5,851 nt of DNA from Chitinophagaceae bacterium (GCA_003151295.1 PLXD01000574.1:1-5851); one strand, 5' to 3'; numbered from the stretch's first letter, positions 1 through 5,851 are shown. The notes: generated by a model from the letters alone, not told the origin. Numbers and translations are program-made.

Positions 1-71
1 GTGGCGAACAAGCGCATAGTGGTGCCGGTGGTGAGAATGTGACAGACGCAGAATTCGAAGAAGTGAAATAA
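1..71 (+). CDS. dnaK: C-terminal end of chaperone DnaK (5' end outside window)
   Basis: Frame 3 is open from the window edge to a TAA at 69-71 and encodes 22 residues, with a Gly/Ala-rich stretch followed by ENVTDAEFEEVK. A low-complexity Gly-rich tail ending in an acidic EEVK-type motif is the hallmark C-terminus of bacterial DnaK (Hsp70). That tail follows the helical lid and contributes to client and co-chaperone interactions in the cytoplasm. Only the tail is visible, so the ATPase and substrate-binding domains cannot be checked. The gene ends 24 bases before a strong terminator, so it is the last gene of its transcription unit. The other two plus-strand frames hit stops within the first 42 bases, which supports this frame. 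The identification rests on a short but characteristic motif. Confidence 0.75.
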   Translation, partial: GEQAHSGAGGENVTDAEFEEVK

Positions 72-95
72 ACGTTTCTATTGTATTATGCATCT

Positions 96-145
96 GGCCG
101 TCTTCTATGTTTGCAAAAACCGGGAGACGGCCTTTTTCATTTTTT
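96..145 (+). terminator. Rho-independent terminator after dnaK
   Basis: GGCCGTCT (96-103) pairs perfectly with AGACGGCC (125-132) around a 21-base loop, and the stem runs straight into TTTTTCATTTTTT (133-145). It lies 24 bases after the dnaK stop and should close that transcript. The opposite strand has no equally good T-run after the stem, so plus-strand use is favoured. Confidence 0.85.
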
Positions 146-222
146 ATAGGTCGGGCTTGACGGTGTAATGTATTTATAATCAATATTGTGCGTGGTTATT
201 AACAAAGTCTTATACTTTTACG

Positions 223-254
223 CTTGCATCTAACCGCAATGATGCTTACCTTTG
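223..254 (+). promoter_or_regulatory. Bacteroidota-type promoter candidate for the 78-aa gene
   Basis: TACCTTTG at 247-254 matches the Bacteroidota -7 consensus TAnnTTTG exactly. CTTG at 223-226 is a one-mismatch version of the -33 TTTG element, with a 20-base spacer, close to the usual spacing. Transcription would start near 260, leaving a leader of about 135 bases before the ATG at 397. The extended word TTACCTTTGC recurs upstream of malQ at 2901-2910, which supports it being a real element of this genome. There is no experimental support for the start site. Confidence 0.55.
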
Positions 255-396
255 CACTCGATTGAGCAATTCCTTTGCTTGCCATCATACACAGGGCGAT
301 TAACCTGATTCTGATTTTCTCTTGCTAAGTCTTCAGTTGTTTTTGTTTTCCCTCAGTTGCTCAGGAATTTGTTAAAAAAATAAAAGTAAATACGTT

Positions 397-633
397 ATGA
401 AAAGTGATGTCAAGACATCTATTGTGCAAACTATTGTACAAATGGAAGAAAATGCGTTCAATCAATTGATCTCCGAAGTAAAGGAGACGGTAGCTAAGGA
501 TATCGATTTCCCGAAGTTGAATAACAACAGCAGCTCATTCGGCATTGTGGATATGTGGAATATCCGCAAAGGCAAGAGGTCTGCCGCCAGTCAGTTCAGA
601 GGAGTAATGATCCCCAACGGAATGAAATATTAA
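397..633 (+). CDS. Small basic-tailed protein of unknown function (78 aa)
   Basis: I cannot assign a function. Residues 1-35 look like a helix with alternating hydrophobic and charged residues. An Asn/Ser linker follows (NNNSSS, 42-47), then the compact motif FGIVDMWNIRKGKRS (48-62) and a basic, mostly polar tail. There is no signal peptide, membrane segment or cysteine. From memory, short Bacteroidota proteins often end in a similar aromatic-plus-basic DLWNI-(K/R)-rich motif, but that cannot be confirmed here. The ATG at 397 is preferred because the bases before it are A/T-rich (a run of A at 373-379), as expected for Bacteroidota initiation without a Shine-Dalgarno. The next in-frame ATG at codon 16 would cut the predicted helix. 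The gene is alone on its strand, with a promoter candidate about 140 bases upstream and a probable terminator about 90 bases downstream. The open frame, coding-like composition and flanking signals suggest a real gene. Confidence 0.7.
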   Translation: MKSDVKTSIVQTIVQMEENAFNQLISEVKETVAKDIDFPKLNNNSSSFGIVDMWNIRKGKRSAASQFRGVMIPNGMKY

Positions 634-719
634 CAGCCTCCGGTTACAAATATTTATTGGAATATTATTTTGAACGAACGTCCCTGTTTTGTTCCTCCCT
701 GAAGATTTTCTGCGGGACG

Positions 720-742
720 AACGAGGCGGGGATTCTCGTTTT
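720..742 (+). terminator. Probable Rho-independent terminator after the 78-aa gene
   Basis: AACGAG (720-725) pairs with CTCGTT (735-740) around a 9-base loop and continues into TT. The stem is short and the T-run is only four bases if the stem's own Ts are counted. A further weaker pairing, CGTCCC (679-684) with GGGACG (714-719), lies just upstream. The same hairpin sits after the stop of the convergent MutS-like gene but has no T-run in that direction. Confidence 0.4.
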
Positions 743-764
743 ATGAATTATACATTTGCCGGCC

Positions 765-2558
765 TTATATGATCCCCATTTTCTCCATCAGGAAAGAAGC
801 GTTCCGGTTCCTGGCCACTCCGCGTTGCAGTTGATAGTTGAAATGCAGCTCCCCGTTCTCGATGACACTCTCAAAGCAATAATTGCTGACGGCGCCGGCG
901 GATTCTGTTTCCAGCGTGCTCAGACTGAGATCATGCGTTGCGAAAAGGGAGAGGCAGTGGTATTGAAGCAGCTTGTGTATGAATTGTTCCGATCCATGGG
1001 TCTTGTCTTCCGAATTAGTTCCCCTTAATATCTCATCGACCAGGACCAGGGCAGGCTGCCCGCTTTGAAGGCGGTCGATGATCTGCCGCAGTTTCTTCAA
1101 TTCCGCCATGAAATAGGAGGTACGCTCCTGCAAAGAATCGCTTACCCGCAGCGAAGACAATACCTGCATAGGGGTAAAGGAGAATGAGCCTGCGCAGACG
1201 GGAGCGCCGCATTGCGCCAACAGAAGGTTGACCCCGGCCGTTCTCAGGAAAGTCGTCTTTCCCGACATATTGGATCCCGTTACAAGGATCAGGCGCTCAT
1301 TCCTTCCGATAGAAAAGTCGTTCGGTACCCGGTCCTCCGCAGCGATTAGGGGATGGGCCATTTGCACGGCCCCGATAAAGGATTTACCATCTGATAACGG
1401 AATTGGATATGCGTAGTGTGGATTGTTAAAAGCAAAGGTCGAGAAGGAATTGAGACACTCGATATTTCCTACCAGGTCGATCCATGCCGGGAATGATTTT
1501 TTGTGTGCCTCCTTCCATTTTTCCAGGGCGATCACGCAATTCAGATTGTATAAAAAAAGATTATTCAGGAAAAAGCCTATCAGGAAATTCAGGCTCTGAT
1601 CAAAAAAAGTAGAAAGCTTTGCCAGGCGGCGAATTGCCAGGCAGGCCAGCCCGGTCTCCCCCTTCATGGTCCGCAGGACGGCGGACTCTCCGGCATCCAC
1701 CTTACGGAAAAGCCATAGAATGGATAGGTATTGTTCCAGGATCCCGTTTTTTTTGCTTAGTTGGGCATGCTGTTCGGCGATATAGCCGGAAAAAAGCGCC
1801 GTAATGATCCACCCTGCCAGGATCCCGATCAGCAGGGGCCTGTAATTATCCGTAATAGCCCAGGCCATAAGGCAGCTTGTATTATAGAGAACCAGGATCC
1901 AGCGACTGATTAACACCCATTTTTTCCGGATCAGGCGGGCAGGCGATTCCAGCCAGTCTGCCAGGCTGTGCAGATTCCCTTCTTTTTCCTGGTTCAGCAA
2001 TCCCTCCGCAAGGAGTGCTTGTCGTTCATCCGCCTGTTTGGCAAGGATCCTGACGGCTTCCTGGTATTTCTTTATTTCTTCCGGCGACAGCAAAGATTGT
2101 TTGAGCAGGCTGGCCAGCCTGTCCCTTCCATGGCTGGTAGTCGTCCTGTTGAGCATGTGAAAAAGGGAACGTGTGCCGAAGATGTCCAGGTCATCCAGGT
2201 AACTTTCCTGCGAAAGGAAATTTTTACCATCTTCAAACCCATTCAATTCATTTTTTAGTACGCCCAGCTCGTTGGTATTGACATAGAGCAGTTTTTCCAA
2301 CAGGGATCGACGATCTTTATACCGTGAGGCCAGCCCGACGAGCCCGGAGAAAATAAACAAAAGCAACAGGGCCACGCACAAAATGGCATTGGGGAATCCT
2401 GTTTTTATGAGTTGATAAATAATTAAGGCGAGACCCGCGAAAACAATCAGCCTCAGCCAGGCAATCAGACTCAGCCTTTTTTGAACGGTTTGGATCTGGC
2501 CGGAATAGAAGGTGATCTTGTCCTCGTAAAATGTATGCAGGGATGATGGCATGGGCAT
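765..2558 (-). CDS. Membrane-anchored MutS-family ATPase (MutS-related protein)
   Basis: The C-terminal third is a MutS domain V ATPase. Visible motifs are Walker A TGSNMSGKTT (427-436), the MutS-type TSYFMAEL segment (480-487), Walker B LVLVDE followed by ILRGTNSEDK (504-519), and the ATHD switch histidine (H542). The region around 85-210 and 265-400 resembles the helical core/lever domains of MutS. The N-terminal mismatch-recognition domain of classical MutS (with its Phe-x-Glu wedge) is absent, as is the C-terminal Smr nuclease domain of MutS2. Instead there are two hydrophobic pairs, about 31-52 with 57-77 and 214-236 with 241-262, consistent with four membrane helices. At 597 aa it is much shorter than MutS (about 850) or MutS2 (about 780). 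Annotation pipelines often label such proteins 'DNA mismatch repair protein MutS', but a membrane-bound protein without a mismatch-binding domain is unlikely to do canonical repair; its role is unknown. A second ATG two codons downstream is an equally plausible start. No strong promoter is seen in the 46 bases between the upstream terminator and the start. Confidence 0.9.
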   Translation of the reverse strand: MPMPSSLHTFYEDKITFYSGQIQTVQKRLSLIAWLRLIVFAGLALIIYQLIKTGFPNAILCVALLLLFIFSGLVGLASRYKDRRSLLEKLLYVNTNELGVLKNELNGFEDGKNFLSQESYLDDLDIFGTRSLFHMLNRTTTSHGRDRLASLLKQSLLSPEEIKKYQEAVRILAKQADERQALLAEGLLNQEKEGNLHSLADWLESPARLIRKKWVLISRWILVLYNTSCLMAWAITDNYRPLLIGILAGWIITALFSGYIAEQHAQLSKKNGILEQYLSILWLFRKVDAGESAVLRTMKGETGLACLAIRRLAKLSTFFDQSLNFLIGFFLNNLFLYNLNCVIALEKWKEAHKKSFPAWIDLVGNIECLNSFSTFAFNNPHYAYPIPLSDGKSFIGAVQMAHPLIAAEDRVPNDFSIGRNERLILVTGSNMSGKTTFLRTAGVNLLLAQCGAPVCAGSFSFTPMQVLSSLRVSDSLQERTSYFMAELKKLRQIIDRLQSGQPALVLVDEILRGTNSEDKTHGSEQFIHKLLQYHCLSLFATHDLSLSTLETESAGAVSNYCFESVIENGELHFNYQLQRGVARNRNASFLMEKMGII

Positions 2559-2604
2559 TGATTGCAGGTAATAGGAGCTTATAAATATTGATGAAAGACA
2601 GGTT

Positions 2605-2639
2605 AAAAAAGAAAGGCCGACCCGGAAACCGGGGCAGCC
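2605..2639 (-). terminator. Strong Rho-independent terminator between the 52-aa gene and the MutS-like gene
   Basis: Read on the minus strand, arms of 11 bases (2639-2629 and 2625-2615) enclose a TTT loop. There is one mismatch and one G-U pair. The stem is followed by TTTCTTTTTT (2614-2605). It lies 47 bases after the stop of the small membrane-protein gene and ends 46 bases before the MutS-like start, so it should end the upstream transcript and largely uncouple the two genes. On the plus strand the hairpin is not followed by a T-run. Confidence 0.85.
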
Positions 2640-2686
2640 TCAATATAAAATATTTTCCGGAATAACATTTTCCGTGAATAAGCCGA

Positions 2687-2845
2687 TTACATGATATCCA
2701 TCGCTTTCACGAAGAAAGTGGTAACAAAGGGCAAAATCAGGGTCAAATACTCAAATCTTTTGTCGATAGCGAGAATCAGGGCAGCCGCGGAAATGAAAAA
2801 AAGCAACCAGTAAAACCCCGTATTTTTCTTTTTTTGTTGTTCCAT
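2687..2845 (-). CDS. Small two-helix membrane protein (52 aa), unknown function
   Basis: A 52-codon minus-strand frame runs from the ATG at 2845-2843 to the TAA at 2689-2687. It begins with a strongly basic, polar segment (MEQQKKKNTG, 1-10). A hydrophobic helix follows at about 11-27 (FYWLLFFISAAALILAI), then a short charged turn DKRFE (28-32), and a second hydrophobic segment at about 33-47 with a conserved-looking LPFV turn. The layout is a helical hairpin; the positive N-terminus would favour both ends in the cytoplasm. There is no cleavable signal peptide. Support for a real gene comes from the membrane-protein composition, a strong terminator 47 bases after the stop, and a promoter-like sequence just upstream. 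The bases before the ATG are A/T-rich, as in the neighbours. I recognise no family. A longer frame on the same strand (2776-2976) overlaps it but has a protein composition that does not look real. Confidence 0.7.
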   Translation of the reverse strand: MEQQKKKNTGFYWLLFFISAAALILAIDKRFEYLTLILPFVTTFFVKAMDIM

Positions 2846-2859
2846 ATCAAAAATTTGCA

Positions 2860-2891
2860 CGAAAATAGTTCAAAAGGACTAACGAACCAAC
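2860..2891 (-). promoter_or_regulatory. Promoter candidate for the 52-aa membrane protein
   Basis: On the minus strand TATTTTCG (2867-2860) matches the -7 consensus TAnnTTTG with one mismatch. A GTTGG word (2891-2887) lies 19 bases upstream, in the place of the -33 TTTG. Transcription would start only a few bases before the ATG at 2845, giving a very short leader. Both elements are imperfect and the region is A/T-rich, so a chance match is possible. Confidence 0.3.
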
Positions 2892-2901
2892 ATGAAAAAT
2901 T

Positions 2902-2909
2902 TACCTTTG
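2902..2909 (+). promoter_or_regulatory. -7 promoter element candidate for malQ
   Basis: TACCTTTG is an exact match to the Bacteroidota -7 consensus, inside the word TTACCTTTGC that also occurs at 246-255. No convincing TTTG is found 19-21 bases upstream, so the -33 half is weak. A start near 2916 would give malQ a leader of about 155 bases containing the inverted repeat at 2969-3009. The minus-strand promoter candidate overlaps this region, so divergent transcription is likely from a compact region. Confidence 0.45.
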
Positions 2910-2968
2910 CGCCTCTAATGTGCTGCTTGCCATTCCAAAAGAACAACAGGCATTTGAAATAGGTAGCC

Positions 2969-3009
2969 TTATACATATGCTGGATACTATATATAAAATA
3001 TATGTATAA
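2969..3009. repeat. Perfect 10-bp inverted repeat upstream of malQ
   Basis: TTATACATAT (2969-2978) and ATATGTATAA (3000-3009) are exact reverse complements separated by 21 bases. A second, overlapping dyad, TAATGT (3007-3012) with ACATTA (3022-3027), shares three bases with the right arm, so both cannot form together. It sits 62-102 bases before the malQ ATG, in the predicted leader. It could be an operator or a weak RNA hairpin. The sequence is nearly all A/T, which raises the chance of a random dyad. Confidence 0.4.
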
Positions 3010-3070
3010 TGTAAAAAATACACATTAAATTAGCGGGTGGGTTCAAGGCTTATTAAATTTTTATTGCCAG

Positions 3071-5770
3071 ATGAAAGTACATTTTTATCTCAGGTTCCAT
3101 ACGCAGGTTGGTCAATCCCTGTTCATTTCGGGAAATATAGATGCTTTAGGCAATGATGATCCCGCTAACGTGTGCCCAGCCGCCTATATGGACACCGAAT
3201 TCTGGCACGCTTCGATCGAATTGACGGAGGCGCTGACGGGGCCCGTCCGCTATCACTATATTTTAAAGAATGAAGATGGGACGATCAGGGTAGAATGGGG
3301 GGATGACCGTATGCTGGAAACCGGCAGACCGGGGCTGGAAGAGATACAGGTCATCGATACCTGGAACCATGCGGGGGAATACGAGAATGTATTCTTTACC
3401 TCTCCGTTCAGGGAATTATTGCTCCCGGGTCATGACAAGAAAGCCAGGAAACGGTCAGCGTCAACCAAGGATTATACCCATATTTTTAAGATCAAAGCGC
3501 CTTTGTTAAAGAAGGATGAGATCGTCTGTCTGGCAGGGAGTGGGAATGCACTCGGCGACTGGGATACAGGGACGCCCCTGCTGATGTCCCCGGAGGGGAA
3601 TTGGTGGACTTGCAGGCTGAATATTCCCAAAGAATCCTTTCCCATCGTTTATAAATATGGAGTGTACAATGGCAGGAGCAAAAAGTTCCTCTATTTTGAA
3701 GAGGGTGAAAACAGGTTGCTGCATGGAGATGCACAGGAAAATAAGATCAATATCCTCCACGATGGTTTTATACACCTGCCTAACAACACCTGGCATGGCG
3801 CCGGCGTGGCCGTCCCCGTTTTTAGCCTCCGCAGTAAGAAGTCATTCGGGGTAGGGGAGTTCTCCGACCTGAAACTGCTGGTCGATTGGGCTAAAAAAAC
3901 GGGGCTCCGGCTGGTGCAAATCTTACCGGTAAACGATACGATGGCCACGCATACCTGGTTAGACTCCTATCCTTATGCGACCATTTCGGCTTTTGCCCTT
4001 CATCCTTTATACCTGAATCTTGAAAAATGTGCCGGGAAAAAATACGCTGCACTCATCAAGCCCTTGCGTAAAAAACAAAAAGAGCTGAATGAACTGCCTG
4101 AAGTGGACTATGAAGAGGTGATGCGGTTGAAATTGTCGGCGGTCAGGGAACTGTACGATCTGCAAAAAGAAGAATTCCATCAGTCAGCGGACTGGCTGTT
4201 TTTTTTTGAGGAAAATAAAGATTGGCTGGTCCCTTACGCCGCTTTTTGTAATCTCAGGGAAAAGAACGGCACGGCCGATTTCACCCAATGGAAAACCTAT
4301 AATGTATATGATCCGGAAGCGATCGGCAAATATGTTTCCCGCAAGAACAGGAATTATGATTCGATCGGCCTTCAATATTTCATGCAATATCATCTGCACC
4401 TGCAACTCCGGGAGGCTACCGACTATGCGCATGAGCATGGGATCCTCGTAAAAGGGGACATTCCTATCGGTATCTATCGCTACAGTTGCGATGCCTGGGT
4501 GGCGCCCGGATTGTATCATATGGATTTTCAGGCCGGCGCTCCTCCGGATAATTTTGCGATCAAAGGACAGAACTGGGGCTTCCCCACTTATAATTGGGAA
4601 CAAATGGGAAAGGATGGCTTTTCCTGGTGGAAGCAGCGTTTTAAGCAGATGAGCAATTACTTCGATGCTTTCCGGATAGATCATATATTGGGTTTCTTCC
4701 GTATCTGGAGCATTCCGATGAATGCCGTGGAAGGGATCCTGGGATATTTTGTACCGGTCATTCCCGTGTACCGGAATGAATTCAGTGAAAGGAACATCTG
4801 GTTCGACTATGAACGCTATGCCCGGCCCTTTATCAATGAGGCCGTGTTATGGGAGCTATTTAATCATCAGGCCGGTCTTGTTAAGGAACAATTCCTTTAT
4901 CAGCGGGGCGACGGACAATTCAGCCTGAAAGAGCCCTTCGATACCCAGCGCAAAGTGGAAGCCCATTTCGCGGAACAGGAAATCACCGATTTCAATAAAT
5001 GGATCAGGCAGGGACTATTCGATCTTATCGCCAATACGATCCTGCTGGAAGTGGAAGGTTCCGGACAGCAGCAGTTTCATTTCCGCATCGCCATGGAGAA
5101 TACTTCTTCCTTCCGGTTTCTCGAATGGAACACTCAACAGCAGTTGCGGGAAAGATATGTGGACTATTTCTACCGGCGGCAGGATCAATTCTGGCAGAAA
5201 GAAGCGATGGAAAAATTACCCGCATTAAAACGGGCGACCAATATGCTGGTCTTCGGAGAAGACCTGGGCATGGTTCCGGCCTGCGTGCCAGATACCATGA
5301 AGCAATTGGGCATCCTCAGTCTTGAGATTCAACGCATGCCCAAGGACCCGACTCAACGATTCTCGCATCTCTCTTCCGCACCCTATCTTTCCGTGGTAAC
5401 GCCTTCCACCCATGATATGAGTACGATCCGCGGCTGGTGGGAGGAAGACCGCGCGCTGACGCAGAAATTCTTCAACCGCGAACTTGGCCTGGCCGCAGAG
5501 GCGCCGCCCACGGCTTCGCCAGAAATTGTCGAGGCCGTGGTGCGCCAGCATCTCGCGTCGCCGGCGATGTGGTGCATTTTCCAGTTGCAGGATCTGCTCG
5601 GCATGGACGCGCACCTGCGCCGCGCCGATGTGGAGGCGGAGCGCATCAATGTGCCGGCGGACCCGGATTTCTACTGGCGCTACCGGCTGCACCTCGGTTT
5701 GGAAAAACTTCAGCGGGCCAGGGATTTCAATTTGCGGCTGGCGCAGATGATCCGGGAAAACGGACGGTGA
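3071..5770 (+). CDS. malQ: 4-alpha-glucanotransferase, DPE2-type MalQ (CBM20-CBM20-GH77)
   Basis: This cytoplasmic enzyme transfers glucosyl or maltosyl units between alpha-1,4-glucans; DPE2-type members typically use maltose as donor and glycogen or another branched glucan as acceptor. Two starch-binding modules come first: about 1-110, and about 134-230 with the typical LGDWD (161-165). The first module has ALGNDDP where the aromatic is usual. The GH77 barrel runs from about 245 to the end. Motifs include SYPYATISAF (299-308), KGDIPIGI (461-468), QAGAPPD (487-493), the nucleophile D537 in FRIDHILG, acid/base E730 in VFGEDLG, and the stabilising D782 in PSTHD. About 190 residues separate D537 from E730, against roughly 47 in short bacterial amylomaltases; that insertion is a hallmark of the DPE2 group. 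The length (899) and a natural-looking C-terminus indicate a complete gene. There is no signal peptide. The ATG at 3071 leaves both modules intact and has no Shine-Dalgarno. The base composition changes sharply from about codon 784 onward although the frame is intact. Confidence 0.95.
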   Translation: MKVHFYLRFHTQVGQSLFISGNIDALGNDDPANVCPAAYMDTEFWHASIELTEALTGPVRYHYILKNEDGTIRVEWGDDRMLETGRPGLEEIQVIDTWNHAGEYENVFFTSPFRELLLPGHDKKARKRSASTKDYTHIFKIKAPLLKKDEIVCLAGSGNALGDWDTGTPLLMSPEGNWWTCRLNIPKESFPIVYKYGVYNGRSKKFLYFEEGENRLLHGDAQENKINILHDGFIHLPNNTWHGAGVAVPVFSLRSKKSFGVGEFSDLKLLVDWAKKTGLRLVQILPVNDTMATHTWLDSYPYATISAFALHPLYLNLEKCAGKKYAALIKPLRKKQKELNELPEVDYEEVMRLKLSAVRELYDLQKEEFHQSADWLFFFEENKDWLVPYAAFCNLREKNGTADFTQWKTYNVYDPEAIGKYVSRKNRNYDSIGLQYFMQYHLHLQLREATDYAHEHGILVKGDIPIGIYRYSCDAWVAPGLYHMDFQAGAPPDNFAIKGQNWGFPTYNWEQMGKDGFSWWKQRFKQMSNYFDAFRIDHILGFFRIWSIPMNAVEGILGYFVPVIPVYRNEFSERNIWFDYERYARPFINEAVLWELFNHQAGLVKEQFLYQRGDGQFSLKEPFDTQRKVEAHFAEQEITDFNKWIRQGLFDLIANTILLEVEGSGQQQFHFRIAMENTSSFRFLEWNTQQQLRERYVDYFYRRQDQFWQKEAMEKLPALKRATNMLVFGEDLGMVPACVPDTMKQLGILSLEIQRMPKDPTQRFSHLSSAPYLSVVTPSTHDMSTIRGWWEEDRALTQKFFNRELGLAAEAPPTASPEIVEAVVRQHLASPAMWCIFQLQDLLGMDAHLRRADVEAERINVPADPDFYWRYRLHLGLEKLQRARDFNLRLAQMIRENGR

Positions 5771-5851
5771 ACAGCCGCACCCGGTTTTGCCAAATCAACG
5801 CGGGCAGATTTCCCGCGCGGAAATCCGCGTCAAATCCGCCACCGTCCAGTC
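5420..5851. other. High-GC segment with altered codon choice (3' end of malQ and downstream)
   Basis: Hand counts give about 53% GC for 5281-5400, 63% for 5401-5460, and 65% for 5461-5700, staying near 60% to the window end. Earlier 60-base blocks of malQ gave 47-55%. In the segment Arg is almost always CGC or CGG, and GCG, CTG, ACG and CCG dominate, whereas upstream malQ uses AGG often. The change begins near the codons for the conserved THDMSTIRGWW motif. Either the gene end was replaced by homologous recombination, or two related sequences were joined in assembly. Confidence 0.6.
5799..5829. repeat. Overlapping inverted repeats downstream of malQ
   Basis: Three mutually exclusive dyads overlap here: CGCGGG (5799-5804) with CCCGCG (5812-5817), GATTTCC (5807-5813) with GGAAATC (5819-5825), and CGCGGA (5816-5821) with TCCGCG (5824-5829). 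AAATCCGC occurs at 5821-5828 and again at 5832-5839. No T-run follows on either strand, so a classical terminator is not supported. The rest of 5771-5851 is open in several frames because of high GC, and no gene can be called before the window ends. Confidence 0.4.

Noticed and set aside
649..666. AATATT-N6-AATATT dyad after the 78-aa gene as a terminator
   Set aside because: A six-base all-A/T stem is too weak, and the hairpin at 720-742 is a better candidate.
2559..2604. Promoter for the MutS-like gene within the gap after the terminator
   Set aside because: The best word, TTACCTGC close to the ATG, lacks two bases of the expected element, and TATTTATA has two mismatches to the -7 consensus; neither is convincing.
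2317..2643. 108-codon minus-strand frame overlapping the start of the MutS-like gene
   Set aside because: It lies in another frame over the well-supported N-terminal coding part of the MutS-like gene and over the terminator hairpin; its product has no recognisable features.
2918..2962. 14-codon frame (MCCLPFQKNNRHLK) in the malQ leader as a possible leader peptide
   Set aside because: It is too short to tell from chance and is not followed by a clear attenuator or terminator.
2776..2976. 66-codon minus-strand frame in the divergent intergenic region
   Set aside because: It overlaps the 52-aa membrane protein in another frame, its product is an implausible mix of Phe, Cys and Lys, and it runs through the promoter-like sequences.
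4184..4684. 166-codon minus-strand frame inside malQ
   Set aside because: It is antisense to the conserved GH77 core, has no recognisable domain and no control signals; it is a shadow of malQ.
5225..5692. 155-codon minus-strand frame across the GC-rich end of malQ
   Set aside because: Long antisense frames are expected where GC is high; the plus strand here encodes conserved GH77 motifs.
5795..5851. Minus-strand frame open from the window edge to TGA at 5797-5795, a possible end of a convergent gene
   Set aside because: Several frames on both strands stay open in this GC-rich 81-base tail, so no frame can be preferred without more sequence.

Overview
The window looks like chromosomal DNA of a member of the Bacteroidota, most likely a Chitinophagaceae-like species. 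The reasons are the absence of Shine-Dalgarno sequences with A/T-rich bases before the starts, two copies of a TTACCTTTGC word matching the Bacteroidota -7 promoter element (TAnnTTTG), a membrane-anchored MutS-like ATPase, and a DPE2-type MalQ with two starch-binding modules. The family-level assignment is inference.

Layout, left to right. Positions 1-71 are the last codons of a chaperone gene that looks like dnaK, followed by a strong Rho-independent terminator (96-145). A promoter-like site (223-254) and a leader of about 135 bases precede a small plus-strand gene of 78 codons (397-633) of unknown function, with a probable terminator at 720-742. On the minus strand lies a 597-residue MutS-family ATPase (765-2558) with four predicted membrane segments. 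Upstream of it, also on the minus strand, is an easily missed 52-codon gene for a small two-helix membrane protein (2687-2845). A well-formed minus-strand terminator (2605-2639) separates these two genes. An AT-rich intergenic region (2846-3070) carries promoter-like signals in both directions and a perfect 10-bp inverted repeat. The plus-strand 899-residue 4-alpha-glucanotransferase (3071-5770) fills most of the rest.

The genes do not form one pathway. They are separate transcription units: protein folding (dnaK end), a DNA-associated ATPase, two small proteins of unknown role, and alpha-glucan/maltose metabolism (malQ). I see no mobile element, CRISPR array, RNA gene or defence locus.

The most notable anomaly is a sharp rise in GC and a change in codon choice from about position 5420, inside the last part of malQ, continuing to the window end. 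The reading frame is kept. It looks like either a recombinant gene end or an assembly join at a conserved motif. The other points worth following up are the unannotated 52-aa membrane protein, the 78-aa small protein, and the overlapping inverted repeats before and after malQ.
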